Source: Albugo candida (Eukaryota > Oomycota > Peronosporomycetes > Albuginales). From it: a stretch of 64,000 nt of DNA. Shown piece by piece: positions 1-10,448 of this stretch; the stretch's first letter is position 1; each line of letters opens with the position of its first letter. The translations under genes were made by a program, and so were the position numbers. The DNA lies in assembly GCA_040437565.1 (NCBI GenBank), contig JBDOQK010000056.1, forward strand, positions 167,298-231,297. Direction: 5' to 3'. The notes under the pieces were generated by a model. That model saw only the letters and a program-made list of their open reading frames with translations. It ran no database searches and was not told the DNA's origin.

Positions 1-366
1 AATGTAAAGGGAACGTGAGGATGTTGTGATGTGTACGATTGGTTCCTGTTCTGGTTGAATCGGAGGAAAATTCTCGGAAGCGTCAACGCCAAAAGCTTCT
101 TCATTTTCATCGTCTTCTTGCCCGTCCTCCTTCTCGTCCGTATGTACAGTAAATGCTTGTTTCAATGTGGTAGCTTTATCCGTAAGGGATGTGAGAAAAG
201 GATACTTTGCGTTTGTTGCCATATATTGCATGTCTCCGTCCGCTTGTATGCAGAAACCATGTGCATCATTCAGAAGATATCCTCGCACTGAATTGTCCAT
301 AAAGCTGGCTATTTTTGTAAACTATCGTCTTGTAAAGCTAGTAACGCAATAAATACTCGACGTCAT
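1..366 (-). CDS. LAMTOR5-like roadblock-fold protein, 3' end off the window
   Basis: A minus-strand frame stays open from an ATG at 366 to the window edge. Exon 1 is 366..357 and exon 2 runs from 308 to 1; the 48-bp intron (356..309) starts GT and ends TAG. The N-terminus reads MTSTSFMDNSVRGYLLND, followed by an AHGFCI stretch. A T/A-rich helix, an acidic linker and a PIVHITTSSRSLYI strand come next. This layout resembles LAMTOR5/HBXIP, a subunit of the lysosomal Ragulator complex that anchors mTORC1. The acidic insert (residues about 60-80) is longer than in animal LAMTOR5. The gene lies head to head with eRF1. The family call is inferred from layout and short motifs only; another roadblock/profilin-like protein is possible. 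Confidence 0.4.
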
Positions 367-417
367 GTCTACTTATGATACTATTCATTCCAAGGCGCAC
401 TACTAAAATAATCCACG

Positions 418-517
418 NNNNNNNNNNNNNNNNNNNNNNNNNNNNNNNNNNNNNNNNNNNNNNNNNNNNNNNNNNNNNNNNNNNNNNNNNNNNNNNNNNN
501 NNNNNNNNNNNNNNNNN
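418..517. other. Assembly gap, 100 N, flanks not duplicated
   Basis: One hundred N lie between the LAMTOR5-like start and the eRF1 start, so the shared divergent promoter is partly missing. The two flanks show no common sequence. Confidence 0.95.
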
Positions 518-529
518 GGCCAAGAAATT

Positions 530-1904
530 ATGGCAGCAAATGCAGGAGACGAACAAGTCGAGCTTTTTAAAGTAAAAAAGCTAATTAAATCACTACAAGC
601 AGCTCGAGGGTGCGCGAATTTTCTCTTTCTCTCACTAGCATCTTTTTTTTTCTTACTACATGTTCACTATCAGAAATGGAACGAGTATGATCTCTCTTAT
701 CATTCCTCCAAAAGATCAAATTTCGCGTGTCTCTAAAATGCTTGCAGATGAAATGGGCACAGCATCTAACATCAAATCACGTGTCAATCGTCTTTCTGTC
801 CTTGGAGCGATCACATCCACGCAGCAACGCCTTAAACTGTATTCAAAATGCCCTCCAAATGGACTCATTATCTACTGCGGTACTATCGTCACCGACGAAG
901 GCAAAGAAAAACGCGTCAATATCGATTTCGAACCGTTTAAACCCATCAATACCTCTCTGTATATGTGTGATAATAAATTTCATACCGAAGCGTTAAATGA
1001 ACTGCTGCAGGACAATGATCGGTTTGGATTCATTGTTATGGACGGAAATGGAGCTCTTTATGGTACCGTCGCTGGGAACGCACGAGAAATCCTGCATCGA
1101 TTCTCTGTCGATTTACCGAAAAAACACGGACGAGGTGGTCAATCTGCTCTTCGTTTTGCCCGTTTACGTCTGGAAAAGCGTCATAATTATGTTCGAAAAG
1201 TAGCGGAAATGGCCACACAAATGTTTGTGTCCAACGACAAACCGAATATTTCAAATTTGGTACTTGCAGGATCGGCTGATTTCAAGAATGAGCTCAATAC
1301 CAGTGATATGTTTGATAAACGGCTGCAGGAAATCGTTGTCAAAGTCGTGGATGTCTCTTACGGAGGAGAGAATGGATTCAATCAAGCGATTGAATTAGCG
1401 GCGGAAACGCTATCCAATGTAAAATTCGTCCAAGAAAAACGACTTATATGTAAATATATGGAGGAAATTGCTCAAGACTCGGGGAAATACTGTTTTGGTG
1501 TCGGTGATACGATGAGAGCGTTGGAACTTGGCGCAGTGGAAACGCTGATATTATGGGAAGATTTACCGCACACACGATTCACGTTGCGTAATGAGTCAAC
1601 CGCAGCAGAGACACACAAGATCTTATCGCCATCAGAAGAAACAGTGGAGTCTCATTTCATCGATCCCGATAATAACGCAAAATTGGAAATTATGGAGCGG
1701 ATCCCGTTAGTCGAATGGTTTGCGAATAATTACAAGCAATTCGGTACGGTGTTGGAATTTGTGACGTCCAAATCGCAAGAAGGCTCTCAATTCTGCAAAG
1801 GATTTGGTGGAATTGGAGGTCTTCTACGATGGAAAGTCGATTTCATGGAAATGGAGTACGAATTCGACGAAGACGATGATTTTGATGAGGATGCATTTAT
1901 GTAG
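530..1904 (+). CDS. eRF1: Eukaryotic peptide chain release factor 1 (eRF1)
   Basis: eRF1 decodes all three stop codons in the ribosomal A site and triggers peptidyl-tRNA hydrolysis with eRF3. Exon 1 is 530..609 (starts [17 protein letters not shown]) and exon 2 is 674..1904; the 64-bp intron (610..673) begins GTGCGC and ends CAG. Splicing restores the conserved AARGNGTSM join, which is why 530 and not the ATG near 660 is the start. The product is 436 residues, against 437 in human. The stop-recognition motifs NIKS (about residue 60) and YMCDNKF and the catalytic GGQ (about 182) are all present, and the C-terminus is the usual acidic tail. The intact NIKS and YxCxxxF motifs agree with a standard genetic code. 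This is one of the surest calls in the window. Confidence 0.97.
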
Positions 1905-2043
1905 TTCTAGATATCATGAGGCTCAATGTCAGCAAAACTAATCATTCGATGAGAGAATTTTCACGTTTGGCATCTCAACCTCATCACTCTCTCCCTTCCT
2001 GCAGATTCACAGGCTCCGTACTGAGTCTGAAGCTTTGTCGCGA

Positions 2044-2457
2044 TTGAAATCTCCCAACGATTCGTACTGCCTCCCTTTTCAGTCGTCAATCCCAATACCA
2101 AGAAGGCTGGCGATGCGAGAGGATGTAGAGTAAGTCGTCTTCCGTAACCAATTCTCCCGGACTCGGGCTTGTATAGACATATCCCAAGGATGCATTTTCG
2201 NNNNNNNNNNNNNNNNNNNNNNNNNNNNNNNNNNNNNNNNNNNNNNNNNNNNNNNNNNNNNNNNNNNNNNNNNNNNNNNNNNNNNNNNNNNNNNNNNNNN
2301 TTGAAATCTCCCAACGATTCGTACTGCCTCCCTTTTCAGTCGTCAATCCCAATACCAAGAAGGCTGGCGATGCGAGAGGATGTAGAGTAAGTCGTCTTCC
2401 GTAACCAATTCTCCCGGACTCGGGCTTGTATAGACATATCCCAAGGATGCATTTTCG
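2044..2457. repeat. False duplication around assembly gap 2201-2300
   Basis: Bases 2044-2200 and 2301-2457 are the same 157 bp in the same orientation on either side of 100 N. Both copies carry the 3' end of the BK-like channel gene. The pattern is an unmerged contig overlap, not a biological duplication. Confidence 0.9.
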
Positions 2458-5400
2458 CCATCCTTCAGGTACCGAAAAAGCCCCAAAACGAGCATTCCTT
2501 CCGACAGCAAAAGCCCGTGAAACATCTCAGCAAAACATCGACCCACGAGATGTTTCGGGGCTCTGGTAGCGTACAACGAGCTCCGTTGAAGCATTTCGTC
2601 GGCCGTATCACTCAAATCTTCCGATGACTTGTCTTCCAAAACGAAGCCATCCTATCGAACACTGTCAGCGCCCCACAGACTTTGACTGCAGCCAACGTAC
2701 GCTCTTCCATGCAGCCGAAATAAATTCGTGCAGAATCCTCTTAATCATCGGATTGAAAAACTGATTGATCATAAGGTTATCGCAAAATGATAAGCTGCAT
2801 GTCAATCCTGAGGCAAATGCCGGGGAAACCGAGAAATCCGATGCTGTAAGGGCTAAAGTCTTTTTCTCAGAAGGGAATCCTCGCCTGGGCTCTTGAAGCA
2901 GCGATTGTGCGATGTAATGGACATTGGATCGATTCGTGAGCTCAGTGATGATACTCCCGGCCTTGTGGTGCCCCACCATTGACAACACTGTCCTGTAGAG
3001 CGCTAGACAAGGCTAAAGACAATGTGAGCAACCGATCATGAGATGAGAAGCAAGTCTACCGCATCGGCTAGCAACTCGGTCTCGCAGGACTCAGAAAAAG
3101 CTTCACGCTGAGTCGACATGAGNNNNNNNNNNNNNNNNNNNNNNNNNNNNNNNNNNNNNNNNNNNNNNNNNNNNNNNNNNNNNNNNNNNNNNNNNNNNNN
3201 NNNNNNNNNNNNNNNNNNNNNNATACTTCCGGCCTTGTGGTGCCCCACCATTGACAACACTGTCCTGTAGAGCGCTAGACAAGGCTAAGGACAATGTGAG
3301 CAATCGATCATGAGATGAGAAGCAATTGTACCGCATCGGCTAGCAACTCGGTCTCGCAGGACTCAGAAAAAGCTTCACGCTGAGTCGACATGAGCACAAT
3401 TCGAAAAGACTTTTGAACTCCACCGAGCTGTAAGCTTGAGATATGATATGGGTTCCTGTGAAGGAAATACACGTCTGGAAAGTGAGCAAACAGAGCATAC
3501 TGCTCCTCGTTTGGGATTGTTGCAGCTATAAACACAATGGGTCGATGAGGATGCAGCACATCCACACGCAAAGGACCGATAAAGTAAGGCATGTGCTCGG
3601 GGAATGTATCCATTGACACGACACAAACTGTGATAGGATCCAATTGGAACTGTAATGTGCTCACGTCGTCGATAAGAACGTCATGGAGCCTGCGAGGACC
3701 TGTGTCACCTGCTTTACCAACAATGGAAGGACGATGAAGCAGTCGAGGAAGACAATTCGGGACTTGAGATTGACCCAAGAGGGAGTTTGATAGAGGTGGT
3801 CTCCAGCTTCCCTTCGTCATAGACTCGACTGCATCCGCTTGACGCCGGTCTTTGGCGATCGCAATTGCTGATTCGTAACCCACGCACGTATACGAGAAGC
3901 CTGGATTCAAAAGAATGTTGCTCTGAGGAGCTCCAGCCGGGACAATTGCGAATACGATAACACCACATTTCTCGAAGATAAGACCCGATACCTGAGCAAA
4001 TGCCATTCCTCCAACGACAGCCTCGCTTGGAAGCTTGACACAATAGAGCTCGTGGCTGGCTCCATGCAAATACCGTGAGACCCAATGCGATGTTTCTGCA
4101 TCCAAATAAGAGTTAGACGCATTCACGTTCGATGAGCACGTGAGGTTGTAGATCAGAGTCGAAAAGCCCGGACAGACACAATTTTGTGCCAGTAGTGAAA
4201 GCACCAGCTCCGGATAGAACAAAGCGTTTTCTACGTGTAGATCTTCCATCAAGCGAGCATTACACGATCGATGCATTTGCACGTATAACGGGGCGCAAGG
4301 CCCAAAACGCTTGGCCGCCAAAACTCGCATAAGCGTTCGATAATCGCATTCTTGCTCGTCTGTTTGCTTATTTGCATGAGATAGAATGAAGATTGCAGAA
4401 GCTGAGCAGCAAGCGGATCGTTCTGCATCTTGCTGATCCAAAATGCTTCCCTGGATAAAGCTTGTTCGCTTCGAGTAGAATGGATCCATTAAGAGAGCCT
4501 GCAATGAGCTGGAAGGTTCTTCTTCCGATAGCACCACTACGTTGACATCCACAACATCATGATCATCGTGAAAGACCTCGTGGAAGAAGCAGTCGATGCG
4601 TAAGGTGCTCAGGTCTCCACAGAGAACCACATGCCGAACACGGCTAGAAGGCTTATACTTTGCTGCTTGGTACACTGAGAAAGCACTTCGGAGATCCATC
4701 ACGTGAGCGAGCTGGTAGGGTACAATCACTATGAGTACGACCACGAGGATGCCGACAAAGAGCTTTGCGAGCGTATTGTCTGCCGGGGGAACTTGAATGG
4801 TCACAAACATGAGTATGGAGTTGAAAAAGGAATTGAAAAACGTCCAATTATGATTCCATTTGATCCTTTCATCGAGCGTTTCAGCAATCTGGAGGATCCC
4901 TGCGGCACATGCGATGATGAAAATCAGCTGCAAGTAGCATAGAGCGGCAAATTGCTGCACTGGAGCCATATACTCGTGACAACGTGCTAAAACGGCTTTG
5001 ATAGATTGATAGCAATGAAGGAAACGGACAGGGTACAAAAAACGCCATGGAGAAGCTCCAAGCCAAAGCGTACTACACAAGATACCTAGTTAGGGATTAA
5101 TGAGATCGATGACCTTGATTGATAGCGTACGCACTGTGAGGAGACCAGAAATGATGCTGGAAGTACCGGAAGGGTGATACAAAGAACTTCCAAAGTGGAG
5201 ACTGATAGAATCGAGTCAAGACGATGATCAGAGAGATATACGTCACGGAAGAAGAAAGCTATGAAAAAGCATGCCGCTAAGATTATTTCCAGGCTCCATT
5301 GCAAAGGTGGAAGCTATTAGAAAGTATCAGAGTCTCGTAACATGCGGCTCCTACTACTTACAGAGCTCAGCGGGGGCTGATACGTTCTCAGAATGTATGA

Positions 5401-5850
5401 ACAAGAGAATAAAAAAGAGGAGATCGCAACCACGACGTCGTAAAAAATCCCAAATGTGCTGTGGTCCAAATACCTTGACAGAATCACAATCAAACATTTT
5501 TGGCCTGGAAAGCCTCAAGTAAGAAAACCTGCTTATTCGATCTCGGAGGCGTTTTCCGCGCAAAAAATTAAATGAGGTAGAGGATACGACACCTTTGTAG
5601 ACTTATTGAGTGAAATTCAAAGTACAGGAGCAGCTTGACGCACCATGGGCGCTTCCAAGGCTTCTGTGCGGTGGAACGGATTCTTTCATCATAGTGCGAT
5701 GAAACGGAGACGTCTTGCACAGGAAGCGTGACAAATATGTTGAGTGTGTCACTTATATAAGAAATGTACCATTGGAATCGTTCCGTAATGCTTTGTGTGC
5801 TCCGTGCATAGCTGCGTATTGTTCGAAGCGTTGGGTGCGGAATGCATCAT
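2343..5850 (-). CDS. BK/Slo-type ion channel with RCK domains and non-canonical pore
   Basis: Seven exons can be placed: 5850..5770, 5713..5644, 5601..5362, 5313..5135, 5072..3332, 3012..2701 and 2651..2343. They would encode about 976 residues. Seen: an S1-like segment (YDVVVAISSFLFSCSYIL), S2-S3, an arginine-bearing S4 (WRFLYPVRFLHCY), S5, pore, S6, then RCK1 and RCK2 domains. The end, YVYTSPSPGELVTEDDLLYI, matches the end of Slo1. Animal Slo1 channels gate K+ by voltage and Ca2+. Here the TVGYGD filter is absent and the pore reads VTIQVPPADNTL, about five residues shorter, so K+ selectivity is doubtful. Exon 3 needs one T fewer in the A6/T6 run at 5442-5447 to stay in frame, probably a homopolymer error. 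Two contig-overlap duplications sit in the 3' half. It ends close to eRF1 and starts 63 bp beyond the kinesin stop on the same strand. Confidence 0.8.
2951..3394. repeat. False duplication around assembly gap 3123-3222
   Basis: Bases 2951-3122 and 3223-3394 are nearly the same 172 bp. They differ at a handful of positions, mostly near the intron of the BK-like channel. Because of this repeat the large channel exon seems to run to a stop at 3308; the real exon ends at 3332, and the next exon is read from the left copy. The mismatches may be allelic or poor contig-end sequence. Confidence 0.85.
5442..5447. other. Homopolymer run where the channel frame shifts
   Basis: Six A on the plus strand (six T in the coding sense). 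The frame upstream ends in FGPQHIWDF and the frame downstream continues YDVVVAISSF, a typical S1 helix; with five T both would be one frame. A sequencing error in a homopolymer is the simplest reading, but a real inactivating change cannot be excluded. Confidence 0.6.
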
Positions 5851-5913
5851 GACGTTTCAAGATCCGTCCAGGTCAAGAAGCGAATCACTTATATATTAAT
5901 GTGTACACCTTAA

Positions 5914-8607
5914 CTAGCTGTTTTGTTTATCTACCCATGTCTCACAACTGAGCTTTTTTACTTGCACTACGTCTGCGGAAGCCACGATCGGAGCGTGTAT
6001 CTGTAAACTGGGAAGTGTCCCACATATCAAGAGCATGGGATCCATGCATTTGTCTGCGTAGTAATCTCCATATTCCTGTGGATGCATCCCACTGTCTTCA
6101 TCTTCCGCTTCTCCTTGTGAATTGATAGAATTCCTTCGTGTACTTGAGTTATTCGCATAAGATGTGGCTCCATTTTTGTAATAAAGCAGCTCTTCACGGA
6201 GCAATCGGTATTTTTCCTGAGACTTTATAATTTGCGATCGAAAAAGCGTTTGATACTGCTGAAGTGAGCTTTGAAGACACGCCATGTGATTNNNNNNNNN
6301 NNNNNNNNNNNNNNNNNNNNNNNNNNNNNNNNNNNNNNNNNNNNNNNNNNNNNNNNNNNNNNNNNNNNNNNNNNNNNNNNNNNNNNNNNNNTCATCTTCC
6401 GCTTCTCCTTGTGAATTGATAGAATTCCTTCGTGTACTTGAGTTATTCGCATAAGATGTGGCTCCATTTTTGTAATAAAGCAGCTCTTCACGGAGCAATC
6501 GGTATTTTTCCTGAGACTTTATAATTTGCGATCGAAAAAGCGTTTGATACTGCTGAAGTGAGCTTTGAAGACACGCCATGTGATTCCCTTGTTCTGCCAG
6601 TCGCGTCTCATTGGTGTGTACAGCAACCTCTGCTTGGTTTCGCAAGTTTTGAAGAAGCACTTCTAGCTCTTCCACATGCTTTCTCAACTTCAAATTCTCT
6701 TCTGATAAATAAGACCCTTGCTCGTGACTTTCACTCTCAAGGAATGAACGTGAGAGACTCTGCAGTTTGAGTTTGAGCTCGCAAATCTGAATTCCTCTTT
6801 CTTGAGATTGTATTTGGTGTACACAAACCTTTCCATTCTCGTCGATATCATGGTCAGGATTGTAATTACTTGATTGGATTCCAGGACATCGGGAGAAAGC
6901 TTCAGTGATCAGCAATGAATCAGTTGATGTGGTGATACATTTGATATCGATAATATTGTGCTCTCCAGTCGATAGCACGGTCCTCCAATCAGCCATTTGA
7001 AGCAGCTTTCGCAAACTGAGCGTTGGATAAAGAAGAGCTGGAACGGTGGAGTGTGTATTCACCGATAATAAGGTCACTGTGATCTCCTCCAAGCTCTTCT
7101 GCAAGTCATTCAGTTCTTGGTCTTTGACATTTTTCTCAGCCTGAATCGATTCTTTATCTCGTTCGATTTCAGCATTCCATTCTGTGAGATGCTCACATTT
7201 TCGCTCATACTCTTCCATTCTTCGAAGTAATTGCGTGTGAGACATTTTTAGAGAGCCGTCAAGCTGCTCATTTGAATTCCATTGCAGTTCATTAGATCCC
7301 TCAGGCTTTATTGCATCACGTTTCTCGTTTTCACGACCCGTATCGAGAGAGTCGGCTCTGGTTTCCAAATCATGCTTGAGAGCTTGTATCTCTCGTTTTC
7401 CAGCCGATACAGCTTCCATTGCTTGCAGGTATAGCTCTTTGAGCTTTTGTTTCGGCAAATCATCGTCCTCCAATGGTGAAGAAACCAGCATATTTTTCAG
7501 CTCTTTTGCACGTAATCCAAATCGAAGAGTCGACATGGTTTCTGACAGATTATATGTGCTGCAGGATGCGGTCAGTATCAGAGCTATTTTCGCTTTTCCA
7601 CTCAGAGAATCTTGCAAAATGCGAGTGAGTTTACTGTCCCGGTACGGAACGTGTTTCTTCCCTTCAGCCAGAGCTTTGATCACATTACTTAACGCTGAAA
7701 GCGATTTGTTGATGGAAATTGCTTCCTGGAGAGCCTTACCACTGACATTCGATTTATTCACAAGCTCTGATCCAGCCAAGTCAACAATATACATTGTACA
7801 GCTCTTCAGCTTCATCCGTGACCCATCCACTAACGTTTGATAGCGCGCCATCGTTATTGTAAAGACGCTGTGACTTCGACTTGAATCCTTGTTCATCTTG
7901 GTCGATGTCACAGCTCTTTGCTGAGTCCCCGATCGAACGTATTCAATCATTGTGCCAGCGTCTGGAGCAACCAGCTCGGTCATATCACTGATGAAGACAC
8001 CACGTTGTGAGCATTCGCGTACGCGAAGAAGTCCTCCAGTGTTACGCGCATTCCCAGCCGAAACCGATGCTGAAGACCGACCACTCCTATCCGTACAATG
8101 CAACAAATCACGAATTTGCTCCAAGTAAATCTCCACGAATGAAGCAGTAAATTCGAGACAAGTGGAATCGTCTTGATACGTCTCCTTCTCACGATACAAG
8201 TCTCGTATTAACCGCGGAATGATCCCGTCACTCTGATTCACAATCGATTTTGACTGCTTGGTGCAGGCATCCATGCAGCCTGAGATCGTGTGCGTCTTTC
8301 CGGAACCAGTCTGCCCGTACGCGAAAATGGTGCAGTTACCACCTTGGATGAAGTCATGTACCAAGTGTTTTGCGCTGTTCTCATACACTTGTTCTTGTGT
8401 GGCAGTAACGTCAAAGATACGATCAAAAGTGCAGCGTAAATCGTCGACTTCACAATGAGCGCTGCGGATATATACTCCGCGATCGTCAACTACTGTCGAA
8501 CAGGAACTAGCACCGACTTCTTTCTCTAAGGCGTTCTGGGGCCGAAGTCGGCAGTACACTTGGATGTTGAAAGGAATTTCCTGCGAGTCGGAAGAGGAGT
8601 CTGGCAT
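5914..8607 (-). CDS. Kinesin motor protein, N-terminal motor, conventional-kinesin-like
   Basis: This is a microtubule motor. The first about 350 residues form a complete kinesin motor domain: P-loop GQTGSGKT (about residue 100), switch I SSRSH, switch II DLAGSE, and a neck starting STLRFGLRAKELKN. Heptad-rich coiled coil follows. The start is the ATG at 8607 (MPDSSSDSQEIPF). The layout fits a kinesin-1-type plus-end motor, but the tail is too diverged to be sure of the subfamily. The 3' half contains gap 6292-6391 flanked by the same 194 bp twice, so the apparent repeated C-terminal block is an assembly artefact and the true protein is about 800 residues. It is divergent from ALG13, with about 200 bp between the two starts. 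Confidence 0.9.
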   Translation of the reverse strand: MPDSSSDSQEIPFNIQVYCRLRPQNALEKEVGASSCSTVVDDRGVYIRSAHCEVDDLRCTFDRIFDVTATQEQVYENSAKHLVHDFIQGGNCTIFAYGQTGSGKTHTISGCMDACTKQSKSIVNQSDGIIPRLIRDLYREKETYQDDSTCLEFTASFVEIYLEQIRDLLHCTDRSGRSSASVSAGNARNTGGLLRVRECSQRGVFISDMTELVAPDAGTMIEYVRSGTQQRAVTSTKMNKDSSRSHSVFTITMARYQTLVDGSRMKLKSCTMYIVDLAGSELVNKSNVSGKALQEAISINKSLSALSNVIKALAEGKKHVPYRDSKLTRILQDSLSGKAKIALILTASCSTYNLSETMSTLRFGLRAKELKNMLVSSPLEDDDLPKQKLKELYLQAMEAVSAGKREIQALKHDLETRADSLDTGRENEKRDAIKPEGSNELQWNSNEQLDGSLKMSHTQLLRRMEEYERKCEHLTEWNAEIERDKESIQAEKNVKDQELNDLQKSLEEITVTLLSVNTHSTVPALLYPTLSLRKLLQMADWRTVLSTGEHNIIDIKCITTSTDSLLITEAFSRCPGIQSSNYNPDHDIDENGKVCVHQIQSQERGIQICELKLKLQSLSRSFLESESHEQGSYLSEENLKLRKHVEELEVLLQNLRNQAEVAVHTNETRLAEQGNHMACLQSSLQQYQTLFRSQIIKSQEKYRLLREELLYYKNGATSYANNSSTRRNSINSQGEAEDXXXXXXXXXXXXXXXXXXXXXXXXXXXXXXXXXXNHMACLQSSLQQYQTLFRSQIIKSQEKYRLLREELLYYKNGATSYANNSSTRRNSINSQGEAEDEDSGMHPQEYGDYYADKCMDPMLLICGTLPSLQIHAPIVASADVVQVKKLSCETWVDKQNS
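6098..6585. repeat. False duplication around assembly gap 6292-6391 inside the kinesin gene
   Basis: Bases 6098-6291 and 6392-6585 are the same 194 bp in the same orientation on either side of 100 N. Read through literally, they put the block NHMACLQSSLQQYQTL twice in the kinesin tail. Confidence 0.9.
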
Positions 8608-8811
8608 CAAGAAGATGAGATAATAGCTTCACGAGAAGAAACAGAATTCTTAGTTCGTAGGATGCATTTAGATGTGTAAATATAGCGTAGTAGCTGCTTT
8701 TCTAATCGAATCAGTTCAGAAAGAATGATTGTAGCATTCTTCTAGGAATGCGATGCAGGGCCGAGACGTTCTGATTGGTGGAATTCGTGCTAGAACTGTT
8801 TGTTTGGCGGA

Positions 8812-9309
8812 ATGCGAGTTTTTGTTACTGTGGGCACGACTAAGTTTGACGCGTTGATCGAAGCTTTGGATCAGAGAGAATGTTTACGGGCTTTGTATGA
8901 ACATGGATATCGAGAAATCACAATGCAGATTGGTCACGGAATGTATGTACCTCGTGGAATACTGGAAGACAGACCAGATTTGAAATTATCCTATTATCGG
9001 CATGATCCACATTATAAAAAAGATGTCGTGAAGGCTGATTTAGTGATAAGTCATGCCGGTGCTGGATCGTGTATGGATACGCTCGCCGAAAAGAAAAAAC
9101 TCATCGTCGTTGTTAATACAGCTCTTATGAACAATCATCAGGCAGAATTAGCCGACGCTATGGATGAAAGGAGGTACTGTATCAAAACTACTTGCAAAGA
9201 TTTACCGGATACGCTCAAGCAAGGGCGCTGGAAAGATGATTTAGAGCCGTATCCCTCGCCGAATTTGAACGCATTTCCAGCATTAGTTGATGCACTGATG
9301 GGCGTATAG
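8812..9309 (+). CDS. ALG13: UDP-GlcNAc transferase catalytic subunit ALG13
   Basis: With the membrane anchor ALG14, ALG13 adds the second GlcNAc to dolichol-PP-GlcNAc on the cytosolic face of the ER, an early step of N-glycosylation. The 165-residue protein begins MRVFVTVGTTKFDALI, the usual ALG13 start. It carries the donor-binding C-terminal half of a GT-B fold, with DLVISHAGAGSCMDTL and the NHQAELA motif. Length fits single-domain ALG13 (about 165-200 residues). ATG 8812 is chosen over an upstream in-frame TTG because the family begins there. A 10-bp overlap-flanked gap lies just past the stop. ISY1 follows on the same strand after 174 bp that include that gap. Confidence 0.9.
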   Translation: MRVFVTVGTTKFDALIEALDQRECLRALYEHGYREITMQIGHGMYVPRGILEDRPDLKLSYYRHDPHYKKDVVKADLVISHAGAGSCMDTLAEKKKLIVVVNTALMNNHQAELADAMDERRYCIKTTCKDLPDTLKQGRWKDDLEPYPSPNLNAFPALVDALMGV

Positions 9310-9483
9310 CTACTTTCGTGTGACTTTTTATTGGGTCCACATTCGGGTAACAATANNNNNNNNNNNNNNNNNNNNNNNNNNNNNNNNNNNNNNNNNNNNN
9401 NNNNNNNNNNNNNNNNNNNNNNNNNNNNNNNNNNNNNNNNNNNNNNNNNNNNNNNGGTAACAATACTTTGACATCGTGTTACA

Positions 9484-10265
9484 ATGGCTCGAAATGAGGA
9501 AAAAGCGCAGTCTTTGCTGAATCGATGGACGTCCATGAAGCAAGACTTTGCGGATACCTTCAAAAAGTAACAATAAAGACATTCTATTCGCTCGATTCCC
9601 ATGACCAGTTTGATATGACGTGCACTTTTCGCGCCATAGTCGTCGACCTTACACAGCCTCGCTATGCCACACGCTTCGAGATGCAGAACGTTTTCGCCGG
9701 CAAATTGTGCGTGAAATATCAAGAAAAATCTCAGACATACAAAACGGTCCGTACAGATGCCTTGAGACACACTCATTGGTTGCGTAGCAACGTTATTCAA
9801 AGCCACTTAACTCATGCTCGGTGCATTCATGTAGCGGGATCAAGCGAGCATATAATTCGCGATCTAAATGATGAGATAAATAGAAAAATACGATTGAAGA
9901 GGCACTGGGAGCTACGAATTGTCGAATTAGGAGGACCTGATTATGGAAAGAGTCAACCGCAAGTCTACGAATCCGATGATAATGTGGTGCATGCTGGCGG
10001 CTACAAATACTTTGGAGCAGCCAAGAATCTACCGGGCGTCCGTGAACTATTTGAGAAACCAAAAGAAACCAACGAAAAAAAGCGGACTGTGGATGACCTC
10101 TATGCCAATATTTGTCCAGACTATTACGGATTTCGCGATGACGATGTTGCGGAGCTATTGGAGGAAGAAAAGCGAGTGGAAAAAGCTCAGCGTCAGGAGG
10201 CCATAGAGGAATGGGAAGCGCAACACGGGGCTGAGAAGTATAATACGAAAGCATCTGTACCATAA
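9484..10265 (+). CDS. ISY1: Pre-mRNA splicing factor ISY1
   Basis: ISY1 is a subunit of the catalytic spliceosome, associated with Prp19/Syf1 proteins and stabilising the step-1 conformation. Three exons: 9484..9566, 9640..9746 and 9835..10265, giving 206 residues. Exon 1 reads MARNEEKAQSLLNRW, the hallmark ISY1 start. Exon 2, too short to show as a long frame, supplies RRPYTASLCHTLRDAERFRR and the IVREISRKISDIQN helix. Exon 3 carries IRDLNDEIN and WELRIVELGGPDYGK, then GYKYFGAAKNLPGVRELFE. Introns are 73 and 88 bp with GT-AG ends. The protein is shorter than human ISY1 (285 residues) because the acidic C-terminal part is reduced. Confidence 0.93.
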
Positions 10266-10448
10266 CATTTTTATCTGTTGAATCGTCAGATCGCTAATGT
10301 GTGAATTTTGCAGGTCGCTTGCTCTTAGTAACAAAATGAATTGACAAAATACAAACAGTACCATTTCGTACTTAAGCAACTTAGCTCGGTAGAGTTTGAT
10401 GCTGCCATCTATTTCCTTTGGTAGCAAGCGCATTGAGCTCCGTAGCAT

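Noticed and set aside
31-291. Plus-strand frame of 86 codons at the window start
   Set aside because: The minus strand holds a better, spliced, family-like frame over the same bases.
660-673. Start codon near 660 for eRF1
   Set aside because: It lies in the intron; the conserved N-terminus is in the exon starting at 530.
3308-3331. Stop codon at 3308 as the end of the ion-channel gene
   Set aside because: A GT donor at 3331 and the downstream RCK2 exons show that the gene goes on to 2343.
5914-6600. Repeated block in the kinesin tail as a true protein repeat
   Set aside because: The two copies are identical DNA on either side of 100 N, an assembly artefact.
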